Notes under the pieces: generated by a model
What the model was told of the DNA's origin: nothing
The model's input: only the letters and a program-made list of their open reading frames with translations
Databases searched by the model: none
Assembly (NCBI RefSeq): GCF_031202265.1
Contig: NZ_CP100604.1
Coordinates: forward strand, 3,950,501 to 4,014,500
Source of the DNA: Bradyrhizobium sp. Ash2021
Lineage (GTDB): Bacteria > Pseudomonadota > Alphaproteobacteria > Rhizobiales > Xanthobacteraceae
Direction of reading: 5' to 3'
Length of the DNA stretch: 64,000 nucleotides
Program-made: the position numbers and the translations under genes
Part shown: piece by piece, positions 1-9,072 of the stretch
Layout of the letters: the number at the start of each line of letters is the position of its first letter
How positions within the stretch are numbered: the stretch's first letter is position 1

Positions 1-424
1 TTGTCGGCGTGAGCCGCCATACCACCGGTATCACCGTGCTGTTCGATGGCGACAGAAGACCGACCTGCTTGCACAGGGACTATATATCTTCAACATCTGA
101 ACAGCGCCAAGACCCGCCCCAGCGAGCATAATCGCTAGGCGAGTGTGGGCGCCGCCTAAGGGGTACCCAATCAGACCCAGCTCTGGGCGGGGCAGCCGCC
201 GTGATAATTTTCCGCAACCAGAATAAAAATACGACGCTTCCGGGTTTCGGCCCCCCAGCCCCTGCTAGAATCCGGAAGCATTGGAATGGCGGCCCCGGCG
301 TGTTTTGCGTCCGGGGCCGTTCTAAGGCCCCACCGGGTTGACGCTGGCGGGCCTAGCGTAGGAACGATTCTCCGGCCGGGGAGCGGATTGCGCAGAGCGT
401 TCGGCAGCGCCGTAATCGACGGCC
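1..424. other. No recognisable gene
   Basis: A plus-strand frame is open from base 3 to a TAA at 129-131 (43 codons) and could be the tail of a gene entering from the left, but I do not recognise it. The rest of the stretch has stops in all frames and no promoter or RNA signature that I can support. Confidence 0.3.
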
Positions 425-460
425 ATGAGCACCAAAAAGCGTGAGGTAATCTGGGGCGGC
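425..460 (+). pseudogene. 5' fragment related to the zinc-ribbon gene at 39767-40192
   Basis: The first twelve codons read MSTKKREVIWGG, nearly identical to the start (MSTKSREVIWGG) of the intact minus-strand gene at 39767-40192. Similarity stops immediately afterwards, and the continuing frame (to 703) is unrelated. This looks like the truncated 5' end of a paralogue left by rearrangement. The match is seen directly; that it is decay rather than a conserved short motif is inference. Confidence 0.4.
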
Positions 461-556
461 GCGATCAAGTTAGCGGGCCTGTCACAAACCAGTGGCATAT
501 TTCGTGCAAGGTTTTCCTCGCTGGGATTTCAGGGCCCAGACTGGAATGCGTGGCGG

Positions 557-592
557 GCGCCGCCGAGCGAACATACTCCGCTCGCGCGGCGT
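557..592. repeat. Imperfect palindrome, also found at 43727-43764
   Basis: GCCGCCGAGCG and CGCTCGCGCGGC form a long hairpin around an AACATACTC loop. A close relative with the same stem and loop layout occurs at 43727-43764, where it is followed by a T-rich run. The two copies suggest a dispersed hairpin element. Confidence 0.5.
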
Positions 593-629
593 CAGCATCC
601 TCTCATGACCGGAGGCGGGGCGCGGGGGC

Positions 630-824
630 ATGTTCGACGCCGAAACGACTGCACTACTCAGGGCCGTGCTCGAGGAGGTGTGCGAGAATATTTCCGTCTA
701 TGAGTCCGGTGCCAGAACGCACGTTGCCTCCAAGATCCTCGAAGCCGCGGCAAACGGTCAACTATACCGGTTGGCTCTCGCCCACCAATCCGCTTCTTTG
801 CCGGCGCGGTGCAGCTCGCGATGA
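630..824 (+). CDS. Small hypothetical protein, probably with a degenerate C-terminus
   Basis: This 64-aa frame begins MFDAETTALLRAVLEEVCENIS and continues through ARTHVASKILEAA, an amphipathic helical start that I recall from short conserved proteins of Bradyrhizobium. After about residue 46 the sequence becomes low quality and ends early, which suggests a frameshift or recombination. It lies between a hairpin repeat and a decayed ERF fragment, so it is probably a remnant. Function is unknown, and the family link is from memory. Confidence 0.4.
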   Translation: MFDAETTALLRAVLEEVCENISVYESGARTHVASKILEAAANGQLYRLALAHQSASLPARCSSR

Positions 825-864
825 TGCGCCCGGCAAAGCGGCACAGTGAACTCATCGCTGACCT

Positions 865-1107
865 TCAGGCCGAGGCCGCGTGATTGTGCAAAGCGCAAAT
901 GATGAGCATCGCACGGTTGGCGGCCACAGCGGCCCCAGAGTGACCCGGTGAAGAAGGGCTCGGCTCTTTGGACCGGGGAGGGGTATCCAACTCGTCCAAT
1001 TTAGCCCGGAAGGCGTCCTCCACCAGCTTCGCGTCAGCGGCGACCAGGGTGTTCTTGGTCGGTAGGCGGCGATAGGCCCACCTATCCGGTCGTCTCCCGG
1101 GGTAAGA
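865..1107 (-). pseudogene. ERF-family single-strand annealing protein, C-terminal remnant
   Basis: Read on the minus strand, 1080 to 865 encodes WAYRRLPTKNTL, then AADAKLVEDAFRAKLDEL and a stop. This closely matches the end of the second ERF remnant at 3895-4497 (WAHRCLPTKNTLTASDA) and the usual C-terminus of alphaproteobacterial ERF proteins, which anneal single strands in phage-type recombination. A frame containing PGDD continues to about 1107 after a one-base shift, and the fragment then meets the left end of the IS5-family element. The rest of the gene is missing. The family call rests on the C-terminal signature plus the better preserved second copy. Confidence 0.6.
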
Positions 1108-1122
1108 GTCTGTCCGGAAAGA

Positions 1123-1479
1123 TCATGTTGGATTGCATAGCTTTCTCAGCATGAGCCTGATCGACGCGAGACGTAGGAATGCGAGGCCTCGGCGGTTGAG
1201 ATTTTCCCAATCCTTGGCCAGGCGCCTGCATCGTCCAAGCCACGCGAACGTGCGCTCGACGACCCATCGCTTGGGCAAGACGATGAAGCCCTTCGCGTGA
1301 TCGGATCGCTTGACGATTTCGACATTTACTTGCGCCATTATTTTTGCCATAGCGCGGCGAAACAAGGGGCCTTGATAGCCACCATCGGCGTAGAGCCTCA
1401 GCAGGAATGGATAAAGACCGAATAGCGTCGCCATGACGAGTTCGCCGCCATCGCGATCCTGAATGTCGGCGGCGTGCAC
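1123..1479 (-). CDS. IS5-family transposase, C-terminal frame (OrfB)
   Basis: This 118-aa frame holds the rest of the DDE catalytic domain: HAADIQDRDGGE, then the second aspartate in LYADGGYQG and the catalytic glutamate in VVERTFAWLGRCRRL. The frame is open upstream beyond its first methionine to about 1580, so it is most likely translated as a -1 fusion with the N-terminal frame. The key DDE residues are present, so the enzyme may be active if frameshifting occurs. Confidence 0.75.
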   Translation of the reverse strand: MHAADIQDRDGGELVMATLFGLYPFLLRLYADGGYQGPLFRRAMAKIMAQVNVEIVKRSDHAKGFIVLPKRWVVERTFAWLGRCRRLAKDWENLNRRGLAFLRLASIRLMLRKLCNPT

Positions 1480-1490
1480 GATGGCGTGGA

Positions 1491-1961
1491 TCAGCAGGCC
1501 TTGCGTATCGACGAGAATGTGGCGCTTCTTGCCCTTGATCTTTTTTCCCGCATCGTAACCCGGCGGATCGATCGAAGACCCCCTTTTTCAGCGCTTTTGA
1601 CGCTCTGGCTGTCGATGACGGCGGCGGTGGGACTGGCTTCCCGGCCAAGCGCTTCGCGACATTTCACATAGAGCATGTGATGGATGCGATCGAGCGTGCC
1701 ATCCCAGCTCCACAGATCGAAATATCCATGGATGGTCGAACGCGGCGGCAGGTCTTTCGGAATGGCCCGCCACTGGCAACCTGTCGACAGAATATACATG
1801 AGGCCGTTCACCACCTCGCGCATGATCACCGTGCGCTTGTCGCCGCCGCGCTTGGCGGGCGGGATCAGCGGCTCAACAAGCGCCCATTCGTCATCAGTCA
1901 GATCGCTGGGATAGCGCAAGAAGCTACGATCATAACGAGCGCGGTTGTTCGTCGTCCACAT
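1491..1961 (-). CDS. IS5-family transposase, N-terminal frame (OrfA)
   Basis: This 156-aa frame has the DUF4096-like start typical of IS427-group transposases (YPSDLTDDEWALVEPLIP, then a CQWRAIP segment) and the first catalytic aspartate in VIDSQSVKSAEKGG near residues 114-127. The rest of its C-terminus is out-of-frame sequence. The proper continuation (IDPPGYDAGKKIKGKKRH) lies in the -1 frame and leads into the next entry. The switch point is an A5G5 run, CCCCCTTTTT on the plus strand at 1579-1588. Either programmed slippage or a disabling indel could explain it. Confidence 0.75.
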   Translation of the reverse strand: MWTTNNRARYDRSFLRYPSDLTDDEWALVEPLIPPAKRGGDKRTVIMREVVNGLMYILSTGCQWRAIPKDLPPRSTIHGYFDLWSWDGTLDRIHHMLYVKCREALGREASPTAAVIDSQSVKSAEKGGLRSIRRVTMREKRSRARSATFSSIRKAC

Positions 1962-2185
1962 GGGCGGCTCCTACGAATCAGGCCACCACCCTTGAATCAC
2001 AAATGATCCATCCGATTCAACAGCGCACCGACGCCGACCAGTTCAACGTTGCCGCCGGGCTGGTCCTGCCATTAAGGTTTTCAAAGGGGTCCACTCGGAT
2101 GGCGCAAATTTGTGCACGCCATGCGACGGGGTAACGGGTACGCTTCTGCCGATATTTTAATTCAAGTTTTTGCTGGCGGGCTAGT

Positions 2186-2470
2186 TTGCGTGCGATCCTA
2201 CTCATCTTGGGGATATGGCTGCTGATCAACGTGCTGTTCGTCGTGGTCATGGCGCCCCCGCGCAAGCCGCGAACTCCCCCGCCGTCATCCGGAGCAGATC
2301 TCTCGCCGGCACCAATCCACAAGAACGCCCATCCCTTCGATCAGGACGAGCCCCTTTCACTTCGCCACCTGATTATTTCGGTCGCGATGGGCGCGTTTTT
2401 CGTCTTGGCGCCGCCGCTAATTGAAGCATTGGATTCGATCAAGCGGCTTCTAAAAAAAGCGTCCGACTAA
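2186..2470 (+). CDS. Small two-helix membrane protein of unknown function
   Basis: A 94-aa protein. The first hydrophobic helix is at residues 3-23 (ILGIWLLINVLFVVV), followed by a proline-rich basic loop (PPRKPRTPPP), then a second helix around residues 64-82 (LIISVAMGAFFVLAPPLI) and a basic tail. The layout suggests an inner-membrane protein with a soluble loop of about 35 residues. I recognise no domain. It sits alone between an insertion sequence and an empty stretch. Confidence 0.6.
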   Translation: MRAILLILGIWLLINVLFVVVMAPPRKPRTPPPSSGADLSPAPIHKNAHPFDQDEPLSLRHLIISVAMGAFFVLAPPLIEALDSIKRLLKKASD

Positions 2471-3013
2471 GCGAAGCGGCTCCAGAATCGAGATTGACCG
2501 GCTGCGGCCGCTTGGCGGCAATTGCGGGTGATCTAGCTGTCACGCAGCAAGCTGGGAGACCTGCCCACCAATGACGGATAGGAAACTGGCGCCGCAGTCG
2601 GCACCAAGCAGACTGATACAACACAGGGGGACCGTCATCATGGTCGCAAAAAACGGCAGAACGAAGCCAATGTATTCGCTAGGTCACAGGTTGGCGACGA
2701 TGTTCTGGGTTCGCATCCACGCGGTGGCATTATAGGCGACCGCCGTGAGGCGCTCCGGCTATCTCCCCGTGAAATCCAGACTTCAACCTGCGCTGCTTAC
2801 GCGCCAGCGCACCGAGCAACCATCCGAGTTACCGCGTCGGAGGCAAGCGCATCCTTGAGGCCATGCGCCTAGCCGGGGTGCCTGAGGGCTAATGTCCGCA
2901 ACAGGTCCAAAGGGGGACCTCGCCGCGATGGTCTCGCATTGAATTCCAAGTATTCTTTGCACGCCCCAAGGGCAGACGTAAAATTTCGATCTGGTCCCCC
3001 ATATGGAGGCAGC
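2471..3013. other. Gene-free stretch
   Basis: Only short unrelated frames are present. A 31-codon plus-strand frame starts at ATG 2641 but has no recognisable homology and no supporting context. I see no RNA gene, terminator or repeat that I can defend. Confidence 0.4.
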
Positions 3014-3265
3014 ATGACACGTTGGATCGCGACTGTCGTCGCAGTATTGCTGGCGAGTTTTCCGGGCGTCGTGAGCGCGCAGGTGAACTGCGACGCGATA
3101 CCTCACGGACCGGCGCGCACCGACTGCTACCTCGGCCTAAGGCAGTTCTACCGTGGACAATCGGATCTTGCCGCTGCCAGAGCGCGCGCGCAATCAGACG
3201 CCGCGTGGTACCGGGCAATTATCGGAACAGACCCTCCAAAACATACACCGCATCGGCGACGATAA
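3014..3265 (+). CDS. Small exported protein of unknown function
   Basis: The 83-aa product begins MTRWIATVVAVLLASFPGVV and then SAQ, a clear signal peptide with likely cleavage after SAQ or VSA. The mature part contains two cysteines (NCDAIP and TDCYLGLRQFY) that could form a disulphide, and ends in a basic tail (HTPHRRR). ATG 3014 is chosen because GGAGG at 3005-3009 stands five bases before it; a longer in-frame start at 2939 lacks this. I recall similar short secreted proteins in Bradyrhizobium but know no function. Confidence 0.6.
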   Translation: MTRWIATVVAVLLASFPGVVSAQVNCDAIPHGPARTDCYLGLRQFYRGQSDLAAARARAQSDAAWYRAIIGTDPPKHTPHRRR

Positions 3266-3305
3266 TAGTTTGGACAGTGTTTGCAGGAAAACGAGGAAGT
3301 TGACT

Positions 3306-3683
3306 GTGCGGTTGTCTAAAATCGCTGCTTTCGCGCTTATCGTTGGAGCAACAAGCTCAATGTCCGTGTCTCAAGCGCTGGCCGCTTCTGACTGTCCAAA
3401 ATCAGTAGAACTAGCGGATTGGGGTGAGAATGCGACCGGCGACATTAGCGTTGCGTCTGGGGGAAGTTGCCTATTTCCGATCAGGATGCCCGGCACGGTG
3501 AGTAGCTCCGACATTTTCCAAAAGCCGGTACATGGCAAGTTGAAAAAGCTCAATGTAACTACTTACGAATACAAGGCGAAGGCTAGATATAAGGGAAGCG
3601 ATACTTTTGCCATCAAAGCAACGGGTCAGGGGCCGACGGCTTCTGGCACGACGGTAATTACTGTACACGCGACGATCAAATAG
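3306..3683 (+). CDS. Exported protein with an Ig-like beta-sandwich look
   Basis: A GTG start at 3306 follows GAGGAAG at 3293-3299. The product (125 aa) has a signal peptide ending near SQALA (about residue 24). The mature part has two cysteines (SDCPKS and GSCLFP) and a C-terminal region (KPVHGKLKKL, YEYKAKARYKGSDTFAIKATG, TTVITVHATIK) with the strand pattern of bacterial Ig-like/cadherin-like domains. It is probably periplasmic or surface-exposed. The fold call is inference, and no partner is evident. Confidence 0.6.
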   Translation: MRLSKIAAFALIVGATSSMSVSQALAASDCPKSVELADWGENATGDISVASGGSCLFPIRMPGTVSSSDIFQKPVHGKLKKLNVTTYEYKAKARYKGSDTFAIKATGQGPTASGTTVITVHATIK

Positions 3684-3894
3684 CGTTCCTCGCGTGTTGG
3701 CTGCGATTTGTCGGAAAACCCATTGAAGAACCTAGTGAAAGCGTCTGACTTCCAGACTCGTGTAAGCGCGTGGCAAACCCATTTTCCCTGCCTGGCCAGC
3801 GAAGTTGCCTGCTGGCGGACATAAAATTCCCTGCAAGCATGGCTGGGCTCGCCGGCTGGAATGCTGGAATTTCAACCACTGGCCGCCTTCGTCC

Positions 3895-4497
3895 CTAACA
3901 AGGCGTCGGAGCGTCGGAAGCAGTCAGGGTGTTCTTGGTCGGCAGGCAGCGATGGGCCCAGCGATCGAGATCCTCGCCCACGGTCGGCCCAGCCAGCTCG
4001 ATCAGGAGCTGCTCGCGGACGCCGGCGGAAGCTACCGCATCCAAGGACGGCTTCGCTGGGGGAGGGCTTTGCTTTCGTCGGGCCGTGCCTGCGGGAACGG
4101 ATGCTGCCGCATGTCCATTGGTTTTGCCGGGTCCATGACCGTTCGCAGCCGGTACCGGTGCGTCGGCAGTCAGCGCCGGCAGGTCCGGCGCATCGAGATC
4201 ATCCTCGCCGGCAATTCCAACCAAAGTGAACAGCGCATAGCGCCGGGGAGGGCGGCGCCCATCCGATGCGGGGCATTGGTCTCGCTGACCGGGCATACCG
4301 GCCAGTCCGACGAGATCCATTCGCCGGACGAATGCGCAAGCGTCATGGTGAGCCGAATCAACCGCGCTGCATCGTCAATCGCCGTGGTCTGAATGGTCGC
4401 AATCTCGTGCTGGCCGAGACACTTGCGCACCAAATCTAATCCACTGGCTAAGGAGGCATAGCGAAAGCTGCGGTCGGCCTCGCGAGGAAACGGGGAC
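3895..4497 (-). pseudogene. ERF-family single-strand annealing protein, truncated and frameshifted
   Basis: Two minus-strand frames together give the ERF core. The first, read from about 4497 down to 4250, has [37 protein letters not shown], then [20 protein letters not shown] and APHRMGAAL. The second, from about 4250 to 3895, has [22 protein letters not shown], a low-complexity linker and WAHRCLPTKNTLTASDA. About 8 bp seem lost near 4247, where the family normally reads TYARRYAL, and this shifts the frame. The N-terminal ~45 residues are absent because the gene is cut at about 4497 against an HNH-like remnant. ERF proteins work in phage-type homologous recombination, and this copy cannot be functional. 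Confidence 0.75.
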
Positions 4498-4499
4498 TG

Positions 4500-4871
4500 G
4501 ATGCCCATCATCTGCGGTTCACCCAGTCGCGGGGGATGGGCCTCAAGGTCAGCGACGAATTCATGGTGCCTTTGTGCAGAGCCCACCACAGGGACAATCA
4601 CAACTATGGAGACGAAGTCGCCTGGTGGGAGAGACGGGCTATCGATCCCGTCGCAACGGCGCGCACCCTCTGGACCTCGACGCGGCGGATCGAACGAGAC
4701 AGAAAAAAAGAAATCTGTGGACGAGCGTGTGCAATCCGCGCCCGCCTCCTTTACCAACAAGGTAGATACAGATCGGAAACTTTCAGCATGAGCCAATCGC
4801 GAGATACCTGCTCTGCCGTCAGTCAAGAGCCGAAGGCAAAGCGGCCATCCAACACCCCCTCTTCAGACTAA
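4500..4871 (+). pseudogene. Truncated HNH/zinc-finger-like protein, C-terminal half
   Basis: The frame reads [20 protein letters not shown], then [23 protein letters not shown] and [11 protein letters not shown]. This Cys/His arrangement is the treble-clef HNH-like end of a family in which an upstream CxxC-containing half (usually ending in a motif like ICGRKPSDAHH) precedes it. That half is missing: sequence left of about 4500 belongs to an ERF gene in the opposite orientation. The tail past about residue 60 is probably not native. It may still be translated from ATG 4536 but should not bind metal properly. Confidence 0.6.
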
Positions 4872-4919
4872 AGATCACGGCGCGTGGCTGCATCGCTTGG
4901 CGCTTCATGGAAGGTGACT

Positions 4920-5744
4920 ATGCAAGGAAAAACTGCGGTGACGTCAGTCAAGCGATATCGTAAGCCCAATGCTCTCAAACATGGAGGGTTCTCCGGCGGC
5001 GAGCTCCTCCCTTGGGAAGATCCGAGCGAATTCGAAGAATTGCGCCGTAGTTTGATGGAAGAGCATCAACCAGAAGGTCCGTTGCAGGCGGAATGTGTTA
5101 ACACCATCGCTTCGTACATCTGGCGTAAGCGCCGGGTACGTGACAAGCGTAACTTCGATACAGCGGCGGCGCTTGAGCGCGTCGAGAATCGCGAGTTGTG
5201 GAAACATCCTCCTCCGCTTTTCGACACATCCGAGGAGAGAAGCATCCATGCCCTGCGTGAGATGCTAGGCAGCCCGCGGACAAAGCCGCGTGACGACTAT
5301 CAGCAGTTACTGCGGTTCAGTGCGAGCCTTTATGGCGACCTTAAGGACAGGTTTTTGGAATTCAACATCGGCATGTTGCCGGACGAGTTCTCCGCTCATC
5401 TTCGCGAGAAAGTGCTCAGCCAACATTTCGAATCGACTGCTCATCGGATTGTGGCTGTAAAGAAAGAGGTCGACACCGTTTTGTTGCCCATGGTGCGCAA
5501 CCGCGCTCCTGATCGCAGCGCCTATTTCGAGACGGCGGCGGCTTTTCTTACCGGTGATCGTGTCATCGAGGATTTAGACGTGGAAGAGCGCCTGGACGCA
5601 GGCATCGATCGCGCGCTGAAGCGTTTGTGGCAGCTGAAGATGGCTCGTCAACTTGATCAGTCCCGACAGCCCAAGCTGATCGAAAGCAAGCCATCCAACC
5701 AACTTAAAGGACCGGATGATACCGCTCCCAGAACCAAAAAATGA
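4920..5744 (+). CDS. Hypothetical soluble protein, accessory-region family
   Basis: The 274-aa product starts at ATG 4920, preceded by GGAAGG at 4909-4914; a longer frame from 4884 lacks a ribosome site. The N-terminus (RYRKPNALKHGGFSGGELLP) is followed by a mostly helical, charged protein with WRKRRVRDKRNF near residue 73 and a basic end (PDDTAPRTKK). I recall relatives scattered beside mobile elements in Bradyrhizobium, with the same NALKHG motif, but know no function. There are no membrane segments and no catalytic motif that I recognise. Confidence 0.6.
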   Translation: MQGKTAVTSVKRYRKPNALKHGGFSGGELLPWEDPSEFEELRRSLMEEHQPEGPLQAECVNTIASYIWRKRRVRDKRNFDTAAALERVENRELWKHPPPLFDTSEERSIHALREMLGSPRTKPRDDYQQLLRFSASLYGDLKDRFLEFNIGMLPDEFSAHLREKVLSQHFESTAHRIVAVKKEVDTVLLPMVRNRAPDRSAYFETAAAFLTGDRVIEDLDVEERLDAGIDRALKRLWQLKMARQLDQSRQPKLIESKPSNQLKGPDDTAPRTKK

Positions 5745-5894
5745 TGGTCGTCATATACCAGCGGATTTTATGTTGCAAGCGATGCTTGCAGGAGGCGTGC
5801 ATGCAACGAACGCGAGTATTTCTGCAAATTGAACCGGCGTAAGTAATTGATTTTGTAGGCTTAGCCTATTTGTAGGCGGGAGGTTTAGCTGACT

Positions 5895-6488
5895 TCAATA
5901 CGCCGGCAACACGACGTCTGCCTGGCGACTACCTTTCCTGACGATGATGATCGCTCCGTTTCGGATTGCAAATCTGGCACCAAGCAGTTTTGGTATTTTC
6001 TCCGTGAGTGGTGATGGCAGCGGAATCATCGCACCGTCCACGATGTCGCCAACCTTGATGGGGTCTGCTGGAGCGCCTGTCGAAGGAGCCGGCCTGATAT
6101 ACACTTTCACCAGCTGAATTTCCTCGGATGAGAGATTCAATGCGGCTTTCGTTTCCCCGAAACGATTATCTCTCTCGATGGCAGATTTGTCCTTTGCATC
6201 CTGCTGCTGTTCAGCCTGCCGTCTTGCCTTCTCGGCTTGATCCAGTTGTGCGACTCGCTCCTTGAGCGGTGCAAGTTCGCGATGAAGCGCGGCGATTTCC
6301 GATTTCAACGACCTTATCTGGGTGAGAGCGACCGCCGCGCCGACGCCCGCGACGATCACGATCAGGCTGATCAACGCAAGGACGGCACTTGTACCTTCCC
6401 GGACCGGACGTTCGATGCTTACGTAGGGGATGTCTTGCGACAAACTTCGGCGCAACAGGGCCAGCAATGACCGCGCTTTCGTGATCAC
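5895..6488 (-). CDS. Membrane-anchored coiled-coil protein of unknown function
   Basis: The 197-aa frame uses a GTG start with a weak upstream ribosome site. After a basic N-terminus it has one transmembrane helix at about residues 34-56 (AVLALISLIVIVAGVGAAVAL). A charged coiled coil follows (LKSEIAALHRELAPLKERV through RQAEQQQDAKDKSA, about 60-105), then a globular end containing LSSEEIQLVKVYIRPAP and IRNGAIIIVRKG. The likely topology is a cytoplasmic N-terminus and a periplasmic coiled coil. No family was recognised. Confidence 0.6.
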   Translation of the reverse strand: MITKARSLLALLRRSLSQDIPYVSIERPVREGTSAVLALISLIVIVAGVGAAVALTQIRSLKSEIAALHRELAPLKERVAQLDQAEKARRQAEQQQDAKDKSAIERDNRFGETKAALNLSSEEIQLVKVYIRPAPSTGAPADPIKVGDIVDGAMIPLPSPLTEKIPKLLGARFAIRNGAIIIVRKGSRQADVVLPAY

Positions 6489-7289
6489 GAAGGCAAACGG
6501 ACGGTGGTGCCGGAAATGCGCTTGATCCGGTTTGTGGAGCTTCGCACCAAAGCTTCGCTGCAGGAACGCAGGGGCCTGGTGAAGCGCAAGGCTTCAAAGC
6601 CCGGATACGAACGGCGGGTTGAACCCGTCGGAAATCGGTTAGATGTTCCCGTCATTGATTTCTGCGGCAACTGCGGACTCGTTCCTTCAAGGCAAACGCT
6701 GGAATCCGACGCTTCGGTTGAAGAGTTCTCGCTTGATCCGGTGATTTACCTGGATTTGCCTCGGTGTCCGGATCAGTCTCCGTTTCGATCTACCTCGCGT
6801 CAAGTGCAAATATATTTTGCCGTTCCTGCGGGGAGATCCAATTCCAGGATGTATCTCACGTTCTGTTCAGGTATTTCCCGAGCTGCGCCGACGTTGAAGC
6901 GCGGATGATCGCGCGTCCCGCCGCGCGCAACTTTCCACGCGATACGGCCACCGAATCTACGAGCGGAGCATTGCCGGCCCAGGCACCGGCAAAGCGCAGC
7001 GATACTTTGCTTCTGACTTGGTCGGCTTTCCAATCGTTTGACGCTAATGAGATTGCAGCAGCCGAGGTCGCAGCCGGCAGCGCGCAGCACGCGGTACTGC
7101 ACGTGCTTATCCAGTACAGCAATGCACTAAAGGATCGAGAAAATTGACAAGGGCGAGTTACATGAAGTTGCCAGAATTGGTTCAACCAGTTGAAAAGAAA
7201 GGAAAATGCTTTAGGTCTATCGCTCCGATCATTTGTCGGCCCAGAAGACGGTTGGACGGACTCGCGTCGCAAAAGTCAATGAAAACAAT
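6489..7289. other. Stretch without a convincing gene
   Basis: Several overlapping frames exist on both strands (for example 6764-7147 plus, with an FCRSCGE motif, and 6856-7272 minus), but none shows a ribosome site, a family signature or a clear codon bias. The FCRSCGEIQFQDVSHVLF segment could be a remnant of a small zinc-binding protein. Otherwise I see nothing defensible; the promoter of dusA should lie at the right end. Confidence 0.35.
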
Positions 7290-8279
<990 letters not shown>

Positions 8280-8823
8280 GACGTCGGGGTAGCCGTGCAG
8301 CATCAGCTTGTCGGCGCGAACGCCCCAGCTTTCCAGCCGGTCGAGAAAACTCATGCCGAGCAGGTTGGTCTTCATCTGCCCGCGCGGCACCACCAGCGCC
8401 GGCACAGATTTCTCGACCAGTTGACCGACGGCGAGCCGGTCGAGCGTCAGCCGTGCCGCCTTGGTGTGGCCGCCGGCGGTTTCGACATCGACATCATATT
8501 CGAGCATTTCGAGCGGCAGCCCGATGGCCTTCGCGGTCTCCCAGGTCAGCACCACCGAGGTCGCGCCGGTATCGATCACCATCGGTGCGGTGACGCCGTT
8601 GATCTTGGCGCGCAGCGCGAATTCGCCGCCCTGTCCGCGCGAGACCTGCACCGCGGGTGCGGACGCGGTGCTGCGCTGGCGCAGCATCTGCGAGACCTGC
8701 TGGCTGGCGCGCGCGATCTGTTCCGGGTCGCCATAGGCGACGACGGCGCCGGCGGTGCCGGCGAGCAGGAGGATGACGAGCAGGATGCGGCTCATGGCCT
8801 GCCTCCGTTGCTCCGGCTGCCGG

Positions 8824-9027
8824 TCAGTTGGGCGTTGAACTGGCCGCCATCGGCTCCAGCCCGGCGTCCGCCATCCGTGCCGGCAACATTTCCATCACCG
8901 CGAGCCGTTCCGCGCGCTCCATCCGGTGCCAGCGCGCGATCTCCGGAAGCGTGCGTCCGCACCCGAAGCAGAGTTTCGATTTGGGGTCCATCATGCAGAC
9001 TGCGATACACGGCGTTTCTTTGCTCAT
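8824..9027 (-). CDS. DUF1289 domain protein
   Basis: A 67-aa protein of the DUF1289 family, with a cysteine-rich core: TPCIAVCMMDPKSKLCFGCGRTLPE, followed by the conserved IARWHRM. The four cysteines suggest metal or Fe-S binding, though the role is unknown. ATG 9027 is preferred because the family motif starts just after it; the frame is open to 9063. It is followed closely by the aspartic protease gene. Confidence 0.85.
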   Translation of the reverse strand: MSKETPCIAVCMMDPKSKLCFGCGRTLPEIARWHRMERAERLAVMEMLPARMADAGLEPMAASSTPN

Positions 9028-9072
9028 GTTGGAAGTGTGAAACGGTTTTACCTGCTTGCGCAAGCGCTCCAG

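Larger units (their letters stand above)
1121..2008 (-). mobile_element. IS5-family (IS427-like) insertion sequence
   Basis: The element carries two minus-strand transposase frames (1491-1961 and 1123-1479). Its ends show an imperfect inverted repeat: GATCATGTTGGATT at 1121-1134 against GATCATTTGTGATT read on the minus strand from 2008 to 1995, with 11 of 14 matching. The true ends may lie a few bases outside this, and I could not settle a target duplication. The left end abuts an ERF gene remnant, so the insertion probably hit or replaced part of that gene. Confidence 0.75.

Noticed and set aside
1..7289. Intact prophage or integrative element
   Set aside because: Only remnants (ERF fragments, HNH-like end, one IS) are present; there are no integrase, structural genes or flanking tRNA attachment site.
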